The notes beneath the pieces are model-generated. The model worked only from the letters and a program-made list of their open reading frames with translations. It did not search any database and was not told where the DNA came from. From Bedellia somnulentella (Eukaryota > Arthropoda > Insecta > Lepidoptera > Bedelliidae), in assembly GCA_963576735.1 (NCBI GenBank), contig OY755178.1, positions 5,208,001-5,272,000 on the forward strand: a DNA stretch of 64,000 nt, read 5' to 3'. Shown one piece after another: positions 1 through 12,700 of the stretch. Position numbers and translations under genes: made by a program. The number at the start of each line of letters is the position of its first letter. Position 1 is the stretch's first letter.

Positions 1-155
1 TTTTGGGCGATGCGGTTGGAGACCTATCACCAACAACCTTTATTTCACCATCTTTTCCCCACGCAACTTCCAAAAGTGGCTGATGAATGTCTCATTCCCT
101 AGCTCTGGCTACCCCTTCAAGGGATTTATAGCCGTGAGTATATGTATGTATGTGG
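1..155 (+). mobile_element. S1 copy, left part cut by the window edge
   Basis: It opens inside the GGGCGATGCGGTTGGAGACC block and ends with the GCCGTGAGTATATG(TATG)n tail. Confidence 0.8.
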
Positions 156-560
156 AAATTTGTAATAGAAAGAAACAGATGTGACGCGTTTTTTGAAATT
201 GTGTGGCTAGAAAGCAAACTTGTTGGGGCTATTTAGGTCTTGTTGTTTATACTAGCATGGCGTTGGTAAGGAATTTAAGTTTGAGAATATATTTTAACTA
301 ATCAATTAAGCAAACAAAAATTTTCGATACCAGCAAGCATTTTTATTACAAGAGGTTTTCATGAAAAAAAAAACAAATAATGCATACATAATATTTTTTT
401 GTCATATTTTTTCATATAATAAGTTAAAGTAATAAAATAATATTATATCTTTTAAATGAATGTAATAATCTTTTATCTCTCGAAATGTAAACCATTTTGG
501 TTCGTCCTTTTACATTACTTATTTAAAATCTGATGTTAATACAATATTTTGTCCTCACAG

Positions 561-736
561 GCGGTAACCCGTCGGTCCCGACAGTCTTCTTCAACGCAGT
601 GGTCAAGATCGTTTCGCCAAAGTTCTACGACCCCGCATGAAGATGTGGACCTTGATGATGTATTCTTCGCACCTCCATCATCAGTACTGAATCAAGTGCA
701 GCATGATGAACCAGATTCCATGGATGGAACAAAGGG
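561..736 (+). CDS. rho-5: iRhom exon (cytosolic N-terminal region)
   Basis: A TCCTCACAG acceptor precedes the first base and GGG|GTAAGT is the donor. The exon starts in phase 0 and ends two bases into a glycine codon. It encodes a Ser/Arg-rich stretch followed by an acidic LDDVFF motif, typical of the cytosolic tail of iRhoms. The open frame runs up to the acceptor, so coding sequence continues from an exon left of the window. Confidence 0.85.
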
Positions 737-3700
737 GTAAGTTGGAAATAAGCAATAATACACCACATTTTTTTTAAGATATGAACCAATATTAATATTT
801 AAGTTACTTTCTATTGGTTTCAAAATTAATAATAGATCAGTTAGTAGTTCGAGGATAATCGTCCTATGCGAACGCCATTCTAGAAATAATATATAGATCT
901 AGAAGTAGAGCCACAATATTGCCATCCTCAATTGGCATAATAATTTTAAATTAGATAATATAATACAAAATTTCTACTAAACCACATGATTAACACATAT
1001 TTCAAGCAATACGTCATAACTGTCACAACTTGGTTTAGTATGTAACTGGCCACATTAATGAGCTTAAAAAAAACCAAACAATTTTTGTTTTGTTACCCGT
1101 GTAGTGCCGGGTTAGAATGACACTACCCCTTTCTACCCACCATGGGTTTTTTTTAAAGTTGTTTTTGGGCGATGCCGCTGGAGACCCAACACCAACTATA
1201 CTTTATTTCCCCATCTTGTCCCCGTATCAACTTTTAAATGTGGGTGAAGAGTTACTACCCTTTTTCAGGATTGATAGCCGTGAGTATACGGGTGCAAATA
1301 TGTATGCAAAAAAAGTTTATTTGATAGATTTATCTGAAGTATTTTCGTATATAGAAACATCAAAAAATCATATCCATCATAATATAACTCTTATTTATCT
1401 AGCTCTTAAAATAAATTAATGAATTCAATCAACCTATCCAGCATCCGCATTAATAAGATAGTCCGGATCCAAAATTGGCATGTAAATTTCCGCGTAACTG
1501 TTGGGAGTAAAAAATACACGAAAAATATGCGTCACTTTATAAAGTTCAAACTCAAACATAGAATTTTATGTATTTACATACATATACTCACACCATTAGC
1601 TCCCATTGAGGTAGGCAGAGACTATCGATCGCAACTTGTGGTTTTCTTTTACTGACATTACTACGAGTTGACATCCCATATCCAGCCGTCTCTTTTACCA
1701 ATTAACCATCATCCACCCTCCATGTAACTAAACTGTTTTAACGCTCCTTAAATTTATCGTATCGCACCATTCACGAATCACATTATTTATCATTCGACCT
1801 CATAACCTAACATTTAATAAAAGATCGTACGCACCTCATCTCTACTGCATACACTCAGCTCTCGCTTTGGTTTTATGCCAAACATAAGCATAAGTTTATA
1901 CGTAATATTTATGTTTATAAGTAACCAAATTGAGAGTGTGCTCAAAAAGACTGGCGTCCGAAGTATGAAGAATAAAAGAGCATGTATGAAAAAGATTGAT
2001 GGATGTAAACGAAGCTAGAGAGGTTTGTCAGGATCGTACGAAGTGGCGATCAATAGTCTCTGCCTACCCCAATGGGAACTAATGGCGTGAGTATATGTAT
2101 GCATGTATGTATAAGCATACGTCCGAAGTATGAACAATAAAATAGCTAATATGAAAAGATTGACAGGTGTAAACTTTAGGTTTGTATCATAGATAGCGGC
2201 AATCTATAGTTTGCCTACTCTAATGGGAAATAATGGCGTACGTATATAATGTAGCAACCGTGATAGCTCAGTGGGTAGAACACCGCTCATCGTGCAGGCG
2301 ATGAGGGTTCACATCCCGGGTCGGCCCTACACCAATTTGTCTTTTCTTAAGTCATGAGTGCAGTGAGGCAAAACATCGTGAGGAAACCCACAAGGCTAAG
2401 TTGTACTTAATTATGGTACAATTGTGATCGTACAAAACGACGATAGGCCTGCACCCTATCGCGTGATAATACTACATACATACATACATACATATACTCA
2501 CGGCTATAAATCCCAAGAAAGGGGTAGCCAGAGCTAAGGAATTAGAAATTCCTCAGCCACTTTTGGAAGGTGCATGGGGAATAGATGGTGAAATAAAGGT
2601 TCTTGGTGATGGGTCTCCAAGAACTGATTATACTGTCCATGCAAAATGTAGGTACTCTGAATACCAGGTGACAATAATGTTAGTCACGTGATGTTCAGAA
2701 GTATTGGTACCTTTGCCGACCCCTTCGGGGATATACTGCGTGAACGGTTGAGTTTGAGAACAAAAAAAGTTAAAATAACCCGTGGAGTTAAGGTTGGACC
2801 ACACCAGACAAACACGAGAGTAAATACATATTTTATTCTACAGATTAATTAAAACGATATCAGAAACATTCGTTGTACCCATCATTCTCGCAACTCAAAA
2901 AGGTTGCTCGTCTAAAAACTTGTTAGCTTATTTTAAAATGCCAGATGTAATGTATTTTTTTTGTCATAACATACATTGCCATATTCTCGAGCCAAATCAA
3001 CCATTAGTTGTGCTAGAAAAATTGCTGTGTAGTGTCGGCTTAGAATAGCACTACCCCATTTCTTCCAGTGGGTGTACGTTAGAGACGACTACGTATTGGG
3101 GCTTTTAAGGGATTTTTGGGCGATGCGGTTAGAGACCCATCACCAACAACCTTTATTTTACCATCTTTTCCCACACAACTTCCAAAAGTGGCTGAGGAAT
3201 TTCTAATTCCTTGGCTCTGGATACCCTTCTAGGGATTTATAGCCGTGAGTATATGTATGTATGTATGTTGTGTTAGAAACCAATTGATAATTTTTATGTA
3301 CTTGTGAAATGAAGCGGATCTATTGTTTCCTAAAATACACTTTAAACTAGCAAATCATTGCTCAAAGCTCAAGATTTCCTTACTTTTCAGATTATCAGTT
3401 TATTCAGCCTGTAAAGTCGAACTGCTAACGAATTAATCAAGATATCAATACAATACAATATGTTTTGTATTATGTTCAATCAACAATAAGTTTATTCTAT
3501 GTATCAATAAGTTCAATTAACAACTTGGATTTAGTAAAATTGATATTTATCGTAGCCCTTCGATTTGCGTATGACTTTTTCGCAGATAACATATGACTCC
3601 ACCAAGAGGATTGGGTAGTTGGCCTTAGTTTACCATGTATAGGGTGATTTGGAGTAAGTTCACCACGCTGACTAAGTGCCGATTACCAGGCTTACGAATA

Positions 3701-6700
3701 CTAATTAGATAGAATAGAATAGAATAATCATTTATTTGCCAGAATAAGAGTATACAGAGATATCAACAGTTACAAAAATGTCCTTGCTTATTCTACTAAC
3801 AAGATTAGCGTGCAAATATTTACATCAAAATTACCTTCCTATAGAAAGATAATTTGAAATTAAGGACAAAATTAACATTACAGCACCATAGACAATTTCC
3901 ATACAATTTTACAGTCTTAGTTTTATTATATTTGTCAAATTTTAATTATTAAGCATAGATTTATTTTTATTCATTAATTAACAATGTCAAAGTTTATTAT
4001 ATAATTCAGTCAATACCTTTTAATCCCATAAATACATTTTATGTCAACAACACATTATAGCGTCAAAATTTATCACATAAATAATCACTGACACTGTAGT
4101 ACATTTTATTAACTAAGCAATTGTGTAAAGATAATTTAAATGTAGTCATTGGTAATTCTTTAAAACTTGCAGGTAACTTATTAAATATTGTGATTGCCAT
4201 AGAATAGCAATTGCGGGAAAATAATTCTAGTCGCCTTTTTGGGATATATAATTTACCTTCGTGCCTTTTACTATAGGTAACGACTGCATCTGAGTGTTTA
4301 ACAAACAAATTTGGATGTTTTTTTTACAAACAGGCACATTTCAAATATGTATAAACACGGTACGGGTAAAATGTCAAAAGATTTAAACAAAGGTTTACAC
4401 GAATCATCATAGTTTGCTCCAGCTATAGCTCTCATGCATGCACCCTTAGAAGCACAAAATCATCTTAATTTTAGTTTATCAGATGATAAAATACATGCAT
4501 ACTTGGCTCACGGCTATATATCCCTAAAAGAGGTATCCGGAGCTTCAGACTAGGAAATTACTCAGTCATTTTTGTAAGTTAAATAGGGAAAAGATTGTGA
4601 TGCAAAAGTTTCTTGGAGATGGGTCTCCAACCGCATCGCCTAAAGATCACTTAAAAGCCCCAATACCCGTAGTCGCCTCTTACGAACACTCGCGGTCAGT
4701 AACATGGTAGTGCTATTCACTTTTAATTGACTTGATAATGATAATTTACTACTTTTCGAAAATGTACACGCTATTTGGCAGAGCAAGTAAAGCTGATATA
4801 TTTTATGAAATTAACATCATTTGTTACTCTTGTTCTTGTGAATAAATCATATTTTTTTTAAGCTGGCATTACATATCTTCAATTAGGGGAGACAAGCCTG
4901 AAATATCTATCCAAACTAAGTTAAATCAAAATAATTAAAAATGAGTCCCCCCCAGGAGAGAGAATTCCCTGAGGGATCGAATCCAAGGCCTCCAGCTTTG
5001 TAACCTAGCACGCTACCGCTAGGCGATGGAATTAGTTCATTTCCGAATGATTCATCTCTTTTTATTTGGTTTGTATACACACAAAGATAGGATGAAATTT
5101 AATCTAGATTGGTAAATTTATTCAATTAATTGTTTGTTGGTTACAGTTATTGAATGAATACAATTTTTATTTGCTCCGTTTTTGGAGTAAACATTTGCTC
5201 ACTATTATGAATATTTAATTTTGCAGATAGATTAATATTTAAATAGAATGAGATAAAAACAGCAGCGTTAAATTTTGTACACTGCAAATGTGTTTTTTTA
5301 ATAAGAATAAACAATATTTATTCCAAACAGTTAGTGAATCGAATCGACGAATATATTCTACGAAAATTCCAATAAAACGAAATCTATGTTTAACATTTAA
5401 AGGACTGATAAAAGATAAATGTAACTTGATTTTGGTAGAATATATTAATATATATTCTTTAAAGCGCAACATATTTTTAATTAAGGATTAAACCAGTGAC
5501 TATCTATGTGATATAACGGTTAGAGCATTAGGTTAAAAACTAGAGGGTATCAGGTTCATACCCTGGGAAGTATCACAAATAAACTTTGTGTAAATTATTG
5601 CAGAATAATTGATGATTGACTGGTAGTGTCATATACGAGCTTGGATGATAAATTTAGATAAAAATAACGCATTAGAAGTGTGCCAATTTATTAAGCAACA
5701 AAAGTTTAATTACTTATTTACACTCATGCCCTTAGTTCCCATAGGGGTAAGCAGATAATATAAATAGCCACTTTTCACGATCCTGACAAATCTGTATCTT
5801 GCTTCTTTCACATTCATTATTCTTCTCATACATGGTCTTTTATTCTTTTCATTTCGGACTTTTCCCTGTTTTTCTTCTACAAAGGTGAAAAGTTCAAATA
5901 ATAGATAAGATACTGTTTTTTCATTTCCAAAAGTGGCTGAGGAATTTCTAATTCTCTAGCTCTGGCTACCCCTTCAATTTATAGCCGTGAGTATATGTAT
6001 GTATGTATTATATATGTACTCTTTTATCTAAACTGTCTAGTGTCGGCTCCACATAGCACTTACCCATTTCATCCCGCGCCACAGATGTCGGTAACTTAGG
6101 GGTTAAGGGCTAATAAGTGGCTGCGGGCGTTATGGCTGAAGACACAGTTTAAGACTTTCCTATATTTACTCAACTTACAGTCCTATTTATTGTTACACAA
6201 TTATTATGAACACCTATAAAAATCAATCACTCAAAGGCTCGAAAACAAACATCAAATAAAATCAATGGCATATCGGTAATACTGGGGACACAATAAAAAG
6301 CAATTTAGAAGCCTTTGTTGAACTTTCTCGTACAAAGTTGGCAATATATTTCAATGAATAAACCAAAAGAAGCTGGATCGCCTTTACTTATTTTTTGCAA
6401 AACAGGCTTTGGAATTCTCTGACTTAGGTTGTCTGGAGGTGAAAAGATATCTTGTTACTGAAATAACTTATCATACTTGAAAAAGATTTTGAGACTGTCA
6501 ATCCTACCTATACTATTGGAAATTCTTTAGCCACTTTTGGAAGTGTAGAAGAGTTTTCTTTGGGTAAAGATTTTAAATGGGAAGTATCGCTTGTGAATGG
6601 TCTCCAGTTATTCATAGAAAATCTTGCAGTATTTTTTTTCTCACGTGACATTTTCGCCCTCACAAGTCTCTTGACACAGGAATAGAAAACAGCCGTTTTC

Positions 6701-9700
6701 AAAACTGTCGGATGGAAAAAAACTAACAGAGAGATCATTGCCTAAATCCTCGTGACATGGGTCTTTTTAAACTAGCAGATTAAACTTGGGTTACATAATA
6801 TAACAACCGTGATAGCCCAGTGGGTAGAACACTCGGTTCTCGTGCAAGCGACTAGTGTTCAAATCCCGGGTCGGGCCTACACCAATTTGTCTTTTCTAAA
6901 GACATATGTGTGGTTAATTTATCATGGTTGTTAACGGTGAGGGAAAACATCGTGAGGAAACCCACATGGCTGAGTTGTACTTAGTCATGTGACAGTGTAT
7001 TCGTACAAAACGGCGATAGGCCTGCCCCCTATCACGTGAGTACACTGTCCATGCAAAACGTGGGTACTCTGAACACCAGGTGACAAAGTCACGTGATGTT
7101 CAGAAGTATTAGTACCTCTGCCAACCCCTTCGGGGATATTCGGCGTGAACGTTTATGTTATGTTATGTTATGTTATTACATAATATTGAGTACTTTTTTA
7201 TCTTCAAAGATAAGTGATGGAGTGAGGTCGTGGCAGAAACTTGAATGACTTTTTCGTGACGTCAATGGAAGCCTTTCCTGAAATACGAGTTGGATTGCCA
7301 AATTTTTCCTGCAGCTTTTATCTGTCGTCGGATAATAGACATCTTTTTACGTGTATAAGCAATTATTTCCAAAAGAGCTTTTGGCGTCGTAAAAGTTAAT
7401 ACAAAATTTATTTTAATTTTCACTATGTCATTAGCATCATCTCAGTCCATATATATGTTTCTAACAGCATGGGCACAGCGTGATTTTATTTGACTTTCAT
7501 AAGATGTTATAGAATAGAATAAAAAACCCTTTATGGCTTATTACAGTTAAAACATTTTACATAGAATATATCCCAAACCAGAAGTATAAATTATTATAAC
7601 ATAAACATAACATACATGAACATAAACGTTCACGCCGAATATCCCCGAAGGGGTTGGCAGAGGTACTAATACTTCTGAACATCACGTGACTTTGTCACCT
7701 GGTGTTCAGAGTACCCACGTTTTGCATGGACAGTGTACTCACGTGATAGGGGGCAGACTAATGTGTATGACACATGACTAAGTACGACTCAGCCATGTGG
7801 GTTTCCTCACGTTTTTTTCCCTCACCGTTAACAACCATGATAAATTAACCACACATATGTCTTTAGAAAAGACAAATTGGTGTAGGCCCGACCCAGGATT
7901 TGAACACTAGTCGTTTGCACGATAACCGAGTGTTCTACCAACTGGGCTATCACGGTCGCCTATAATTATTATAATAAGAATTATTTTTTTTTCGTTTATA
8001 AATTTTAGTCACTCATTCAAGCTAAATGTGGCATTAGTACCTCTGCCATCTCTCAGGGAATGACAGCGTGAATGTTGAATATGAGTCAGTCATTTTTAAC
8101 TGCTGGACAAAGGTTTTCCCTAAAGTTCTTCACAACTCTGCCCTGTCCGTTGGCTTCACGAGACCTTCACTAAGTAGTCGGTCCAACTAGTGGGAGGTCG
8201 ACCCACACAGTGTCCTTTTTAAAATACCTTTCAACATAAGTAAGAGTTATTTCAATATTTTAAATATTTAGGTTGGAGGTGCTATTAACGTTAAAATAAA
8301 TGAAACTTTTTGTATTTGAGCTTGCTTTTAAACTCAAAGAGTTTGATCATGTGGGTGTTCTGTTTGAAATGTTACTTGTATCTTGTTGTTATATTGTTAA
8401 TCTTCTATCATATTGTAAGATAAAGTATACGCGGGTAATTTTATTTTATGTAGAGTTAGCTATCTTTTGGTAATCCGTTAAGTTAAAGTAAACCGTATAG
8501 GTAAAGTAAATGTAAAAGGTTTTGTTGTTAGTAGTATCCCAAAATAACACACTTATTACCAGCTTTAAGGTAGAAAAAAAAAGAAAATATTAACTTCAAA
8601 TCCAACTTGCAAGAAATAAATATAAATTACAAAAACAATTCGTCTTAAAATTGTGTTTTTCATTTTGGACTTATAGAGTGATTCATAATTTACTTTCATT
8701 TATTCCTTGTGAATAACTCTTAGTAAATAAAATATTCATACACTCACATTTCAAAATATAACTGAAATATGGGTTCTAAAATTGTACGGTTCAATAAAAA
8801 ATGAACACGAAAGAAATCTGAAGTTTGTACGTGTCGCTAGACATAACAAAACGGTTGAGTTGTTTTTATTTATACGTATTTATAAATTTTCAGAGGCCGT
8901 TCTCCGCTAAGTTCCACAGGAGTGGAATACCGCAGGCCAGACCGGAGTGTGTCGTGGGGCGCGGGGGGAGCCCGCATCCACACTCCGATGCTGGAACCCT
9001 TGGCTGATAACTCCAATAGGAGGCATTACGGCATGGGCGTTGTTGGCAGATTCTTTAGGTATGATCGGATATAATCACAATAATTTACTCACGAAAGGCT
9101 TACATTTGTGTAGTGTAGTGTCAGCTTAGAATAGCACTACCCCCTTTCTTCCGGTGGGTGTACGAAAGAGGCGACTTACGGTATAGGGGCTTTCAAGGGA
9201 TTTTTGGGCGATGCGGTTGAAGACCCATTACCAACAACCTTTATGTCACCATATTTTACACACGCAACTTCCGAAAGTTGCTGAGGGATTTCTAATTCCC
9301 TAGCTCTGGCTATCCTTTCAAGGTATTTATAACTGTGAGTAAATGTATATGTAACGTGATACAAACAAAAACTGTGGTTAACATTAATACAGTACATCCT
9401 TTAAGATATTTGCTGCCGAACTAGACGATAGCCTATGTATAAGCATATATGATATGCGTATAGAATATTATATTGATATGTGTGTGTTTATTTATACTAG
9501 CAACTTTACGCTTCATTGATAGGTTAAATGTTTAAGTTGATGACGCCATTACCATACAGAAATATGGTTGACTAAGTAGTATCTCTATCAACACTTTTAA
9601 ACACACCTACACAAAATATTAAGTAATTTATACGTCTATAATATTAAGTAATTTATACGTCTATAATATTAAGTAATTTATAGCTACTATAGTAATAAAA

Positions 9701-12700
9701 GAGGTCGTTTAATATAACAACAAGTGCTAGATCAGCTGTCTGGTTCAGGCAACCATCTATCTTCGATGAATAAGAAGGTTATTTACGTGGTATTAATATT
9801 TTGTCGAGTAAAATGAGACAGTATTACGTCAGTTTTCACTTACCATATTTTTTACCTACTCCCCTACCTTATTCTCATCTATATCCTCAAGAATTATATC
9901 TCAGGTTATAGATTCCAAAAAGGGAAAAACAGAGCCACAGAATTAAAAAACACTTCAGCCCCTTTTAAAGGTCAAGTGGGAATAAGATTGTAAACTAAGA
10001 TACAGCTTTTTCTTTAAATTTTGTCAAAGAAGAGATAACTTATTGTAACCAGGTGACAATGACACGGGATGTTCAAAAGTACCTATACTAACCGCTTCGG
10101 GTATATTCAACGAGAGCGATCTTTGAGCCTGTATTTGTATTTGAACGGGTAATTTTCCGCAAGTCGACGTCTTTTGTGCGCCTGTTTTGCGTGATGAAGG
10201 GATGACACTACTCTAGCCATCCCAGCTCACCAAGGAAGTTCAGGATCCCCCTAATATCCTTGAACACCTCAGGGAGCGACCTGGCGTCACCCAGGTGTGT
10301 TACCCTGTAATCCGCTACGCCTGTACACTCGAGGAGCACGTGCGCAGCTGTTTCCTCCTTCTCCATGCATGCTCTGCACAAAGGGCTATCTGTAACACCT
10401 AAAGTAAACAAGTGTTTGTTAAAAGGGCCATGCCCCGTGAGGGTGGCTGTGATCCAACTAATTTGTTTTTTGTTAAGTTTAAATAGTTTGTTAGTAAGTT
10501 TCTTGTTGAACCTGGGTAAAGCTGTTTTGGCTTGACTGCAGCCGCTTTCCGAGGACCAACATGCGTCCCACTTACCTCGTATGGCCTTACGGACTATAGT
10601 TTTTAACTGATCGTTTGGTAGAGGCAGACATGGTTCTGGGCCTGTAAACGGGGTATCTGATCCTCTTCTGGCCAATTCGTCTGCTGCATCATTGCCGCGT
10701 GATCCGCTGTGTCCTTTGATCCATTGTATGGTAGTTTCATTGGTTTGCCCTATCACCGTTAGGGCTTTGTGACATTCATATATGAGCCCTGATTTGCACT
10801 CGTAGCTCATTAGGGCTTGTAGGACTGATTTGCTGTCCGAGAGAATACGAATTGGAAGTTCTCTGATTTTCCTCGCTGTTACTGCTTGGGCGGCGAGTAT
10901 GATTGCGAAGCATTCTGCCTGAAATATCGAATTCCAGGTGCCCATTGGTCTAGCTATTTTTATCTGCAAGTCTTCGGAGAATACCCCCGCTCCTGTGCCA
11001 GATTTAGTTTTAGAGCCGTCTGTAAATATCCTCACTTCCCTTTCATTGAGGCCTTCGTTCGGATTTTCTGTCAGCTGTATTTTGTACTTCTTGTCAAAGA
11101 GGTATAGTTTGGGTATCCTGTCGTTCACAGCTGATATTCTAGGTGTCTCTTTTACCATCCTGGTAAGGATTTCGGCGTGAGGGACTTTGTTGGATTTCCA
11201 TAGTTTGTTTGCGTTTAGTCTCACAGCTGAAGCAGTAGCTTCTTGCTTGATGAACAGGTGCAGTGGAGTTAAATTTAGCATTATTTCAAGGGCGGCGGTA
11301 GGGGCGGTTCTCATACATCCCGTAGCCGCTCTGCACACCAGTCTCTGAAAGCTTTGTAGTTTGCTTTGCACTGTACTTAGCTCTGTTCGTTGCCACCAGG
11401 CAACAGCGCCGTAGCAGAGTATTGGTCGTATCACAGCTGTATACAACCATATGATTATTTTTGGGTTTAGACCCCATCGTTTTCCTATCATGCTTCTGCA
11501 TTGCCAGAATGCTATGCTGGCCTTCTTGAGTTTGCTCTCAATGTGGCAGCTCCAGTTTAATTTGCTATCAAGGATTACTCCCAGGTATTTTACAGTCGGT
11601 GAGAGCGTCAGTCTCTTGTTGAAAAGCTTAGGTAAGTTGTAGTTTTCTATTTTTCGCTTATTGGTGAACATTACAAGCTCGGTTTTGTCCGGATTCACTG
11701 TCAGCCCGTGCCTTATGCACCACCTCTCTACTATTCGCAAGGCTGATTGCGTTACGTCACAGACTATACTTGCATATTTACCAGTTATCAGAATAGTAAT
11801 ATCATCAGCATATCCTATCGTGTAGAAATGTCTACTGTTGAGTTCTGAGATAAGGTCGTTCGCCACCAGGTTCCAGAGCAGCGGAGAGAGTACGCCACCC
11901 TGCGGACAACCTTTCACTACTTGAACCTTAGTCTGGTCTTCCGACACTATCACTCGGCTTTCAAGCATGTTTCCTATCCAGGTTGATAGCATTGGTGGGA
12001 CTTGGTGCCTGTTTAAGGCTTCGTGAATGCTATCAAAATTTGTTTTATCAAAGGCTCCTTCGATGTCTAGGAAGCTTCCTAGACAGATGTTTTTATCTTT
12101 AATGGCTTCCTCTGCAACACATGTTACTGCATGTAAGGCGGATTCCGTGCCTTTACCAGCGCTGTAGGCGTGCTGGTTGGGATGGAGCGGTATCGTTTTG
12201 AGAGCGTTATCTCGTAGTTCTCTATCACACAACCTTTCGAGTGTTTTCAGTAAAAAGGATGAGAGGCTTATTGGTCTGAAGGACTTTGGGTTAGTATAAT
12301 CAGTTTTTCCGTATTTGGGTATAAACTGCACTTTTACTTCTCGCCATCTACTGGGTATGTATCTAAAGGCTAAGCATGCTCGGAAAATTTCTGCGATCAA
12401 GTGTAGGATGGCTTCAATTCCCCATTGCAGTAACCCTGGAAAGACTTTGTCTATTCCTGGGGCTTTAAATGTTTGGAAGCTGGTGATAGCCCACTTGACT
12501 TTGTCAAAAGTCACTATCTCTTTCGCGAGTTTCCAATCAGACTCCGTTGGATTAACTGTTAAGTGTCTCCAGTCGTTCCTAGATGTGATTGCACTGTCCG
12601 GGAAATGAGTGTCGATGAGTATTCGGTGGGATTCTTCGAGTGAACTAGTATAGGTGTTATCCGGTTTTTTTAAAGATCCTATTCCATTATTAGGTTGATT

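Noticed and set aside
1117..1655. Two + frames of 100 and 78 codons
   Set aside because: They run through S1 and S3 repeats and AT-rich sequence without coding signal.
8825..9129. Two + frames of 60 codons
   Set aside because: They are in the wrong phase for the iRhom exon at 8894-9058, which uses the third frame.
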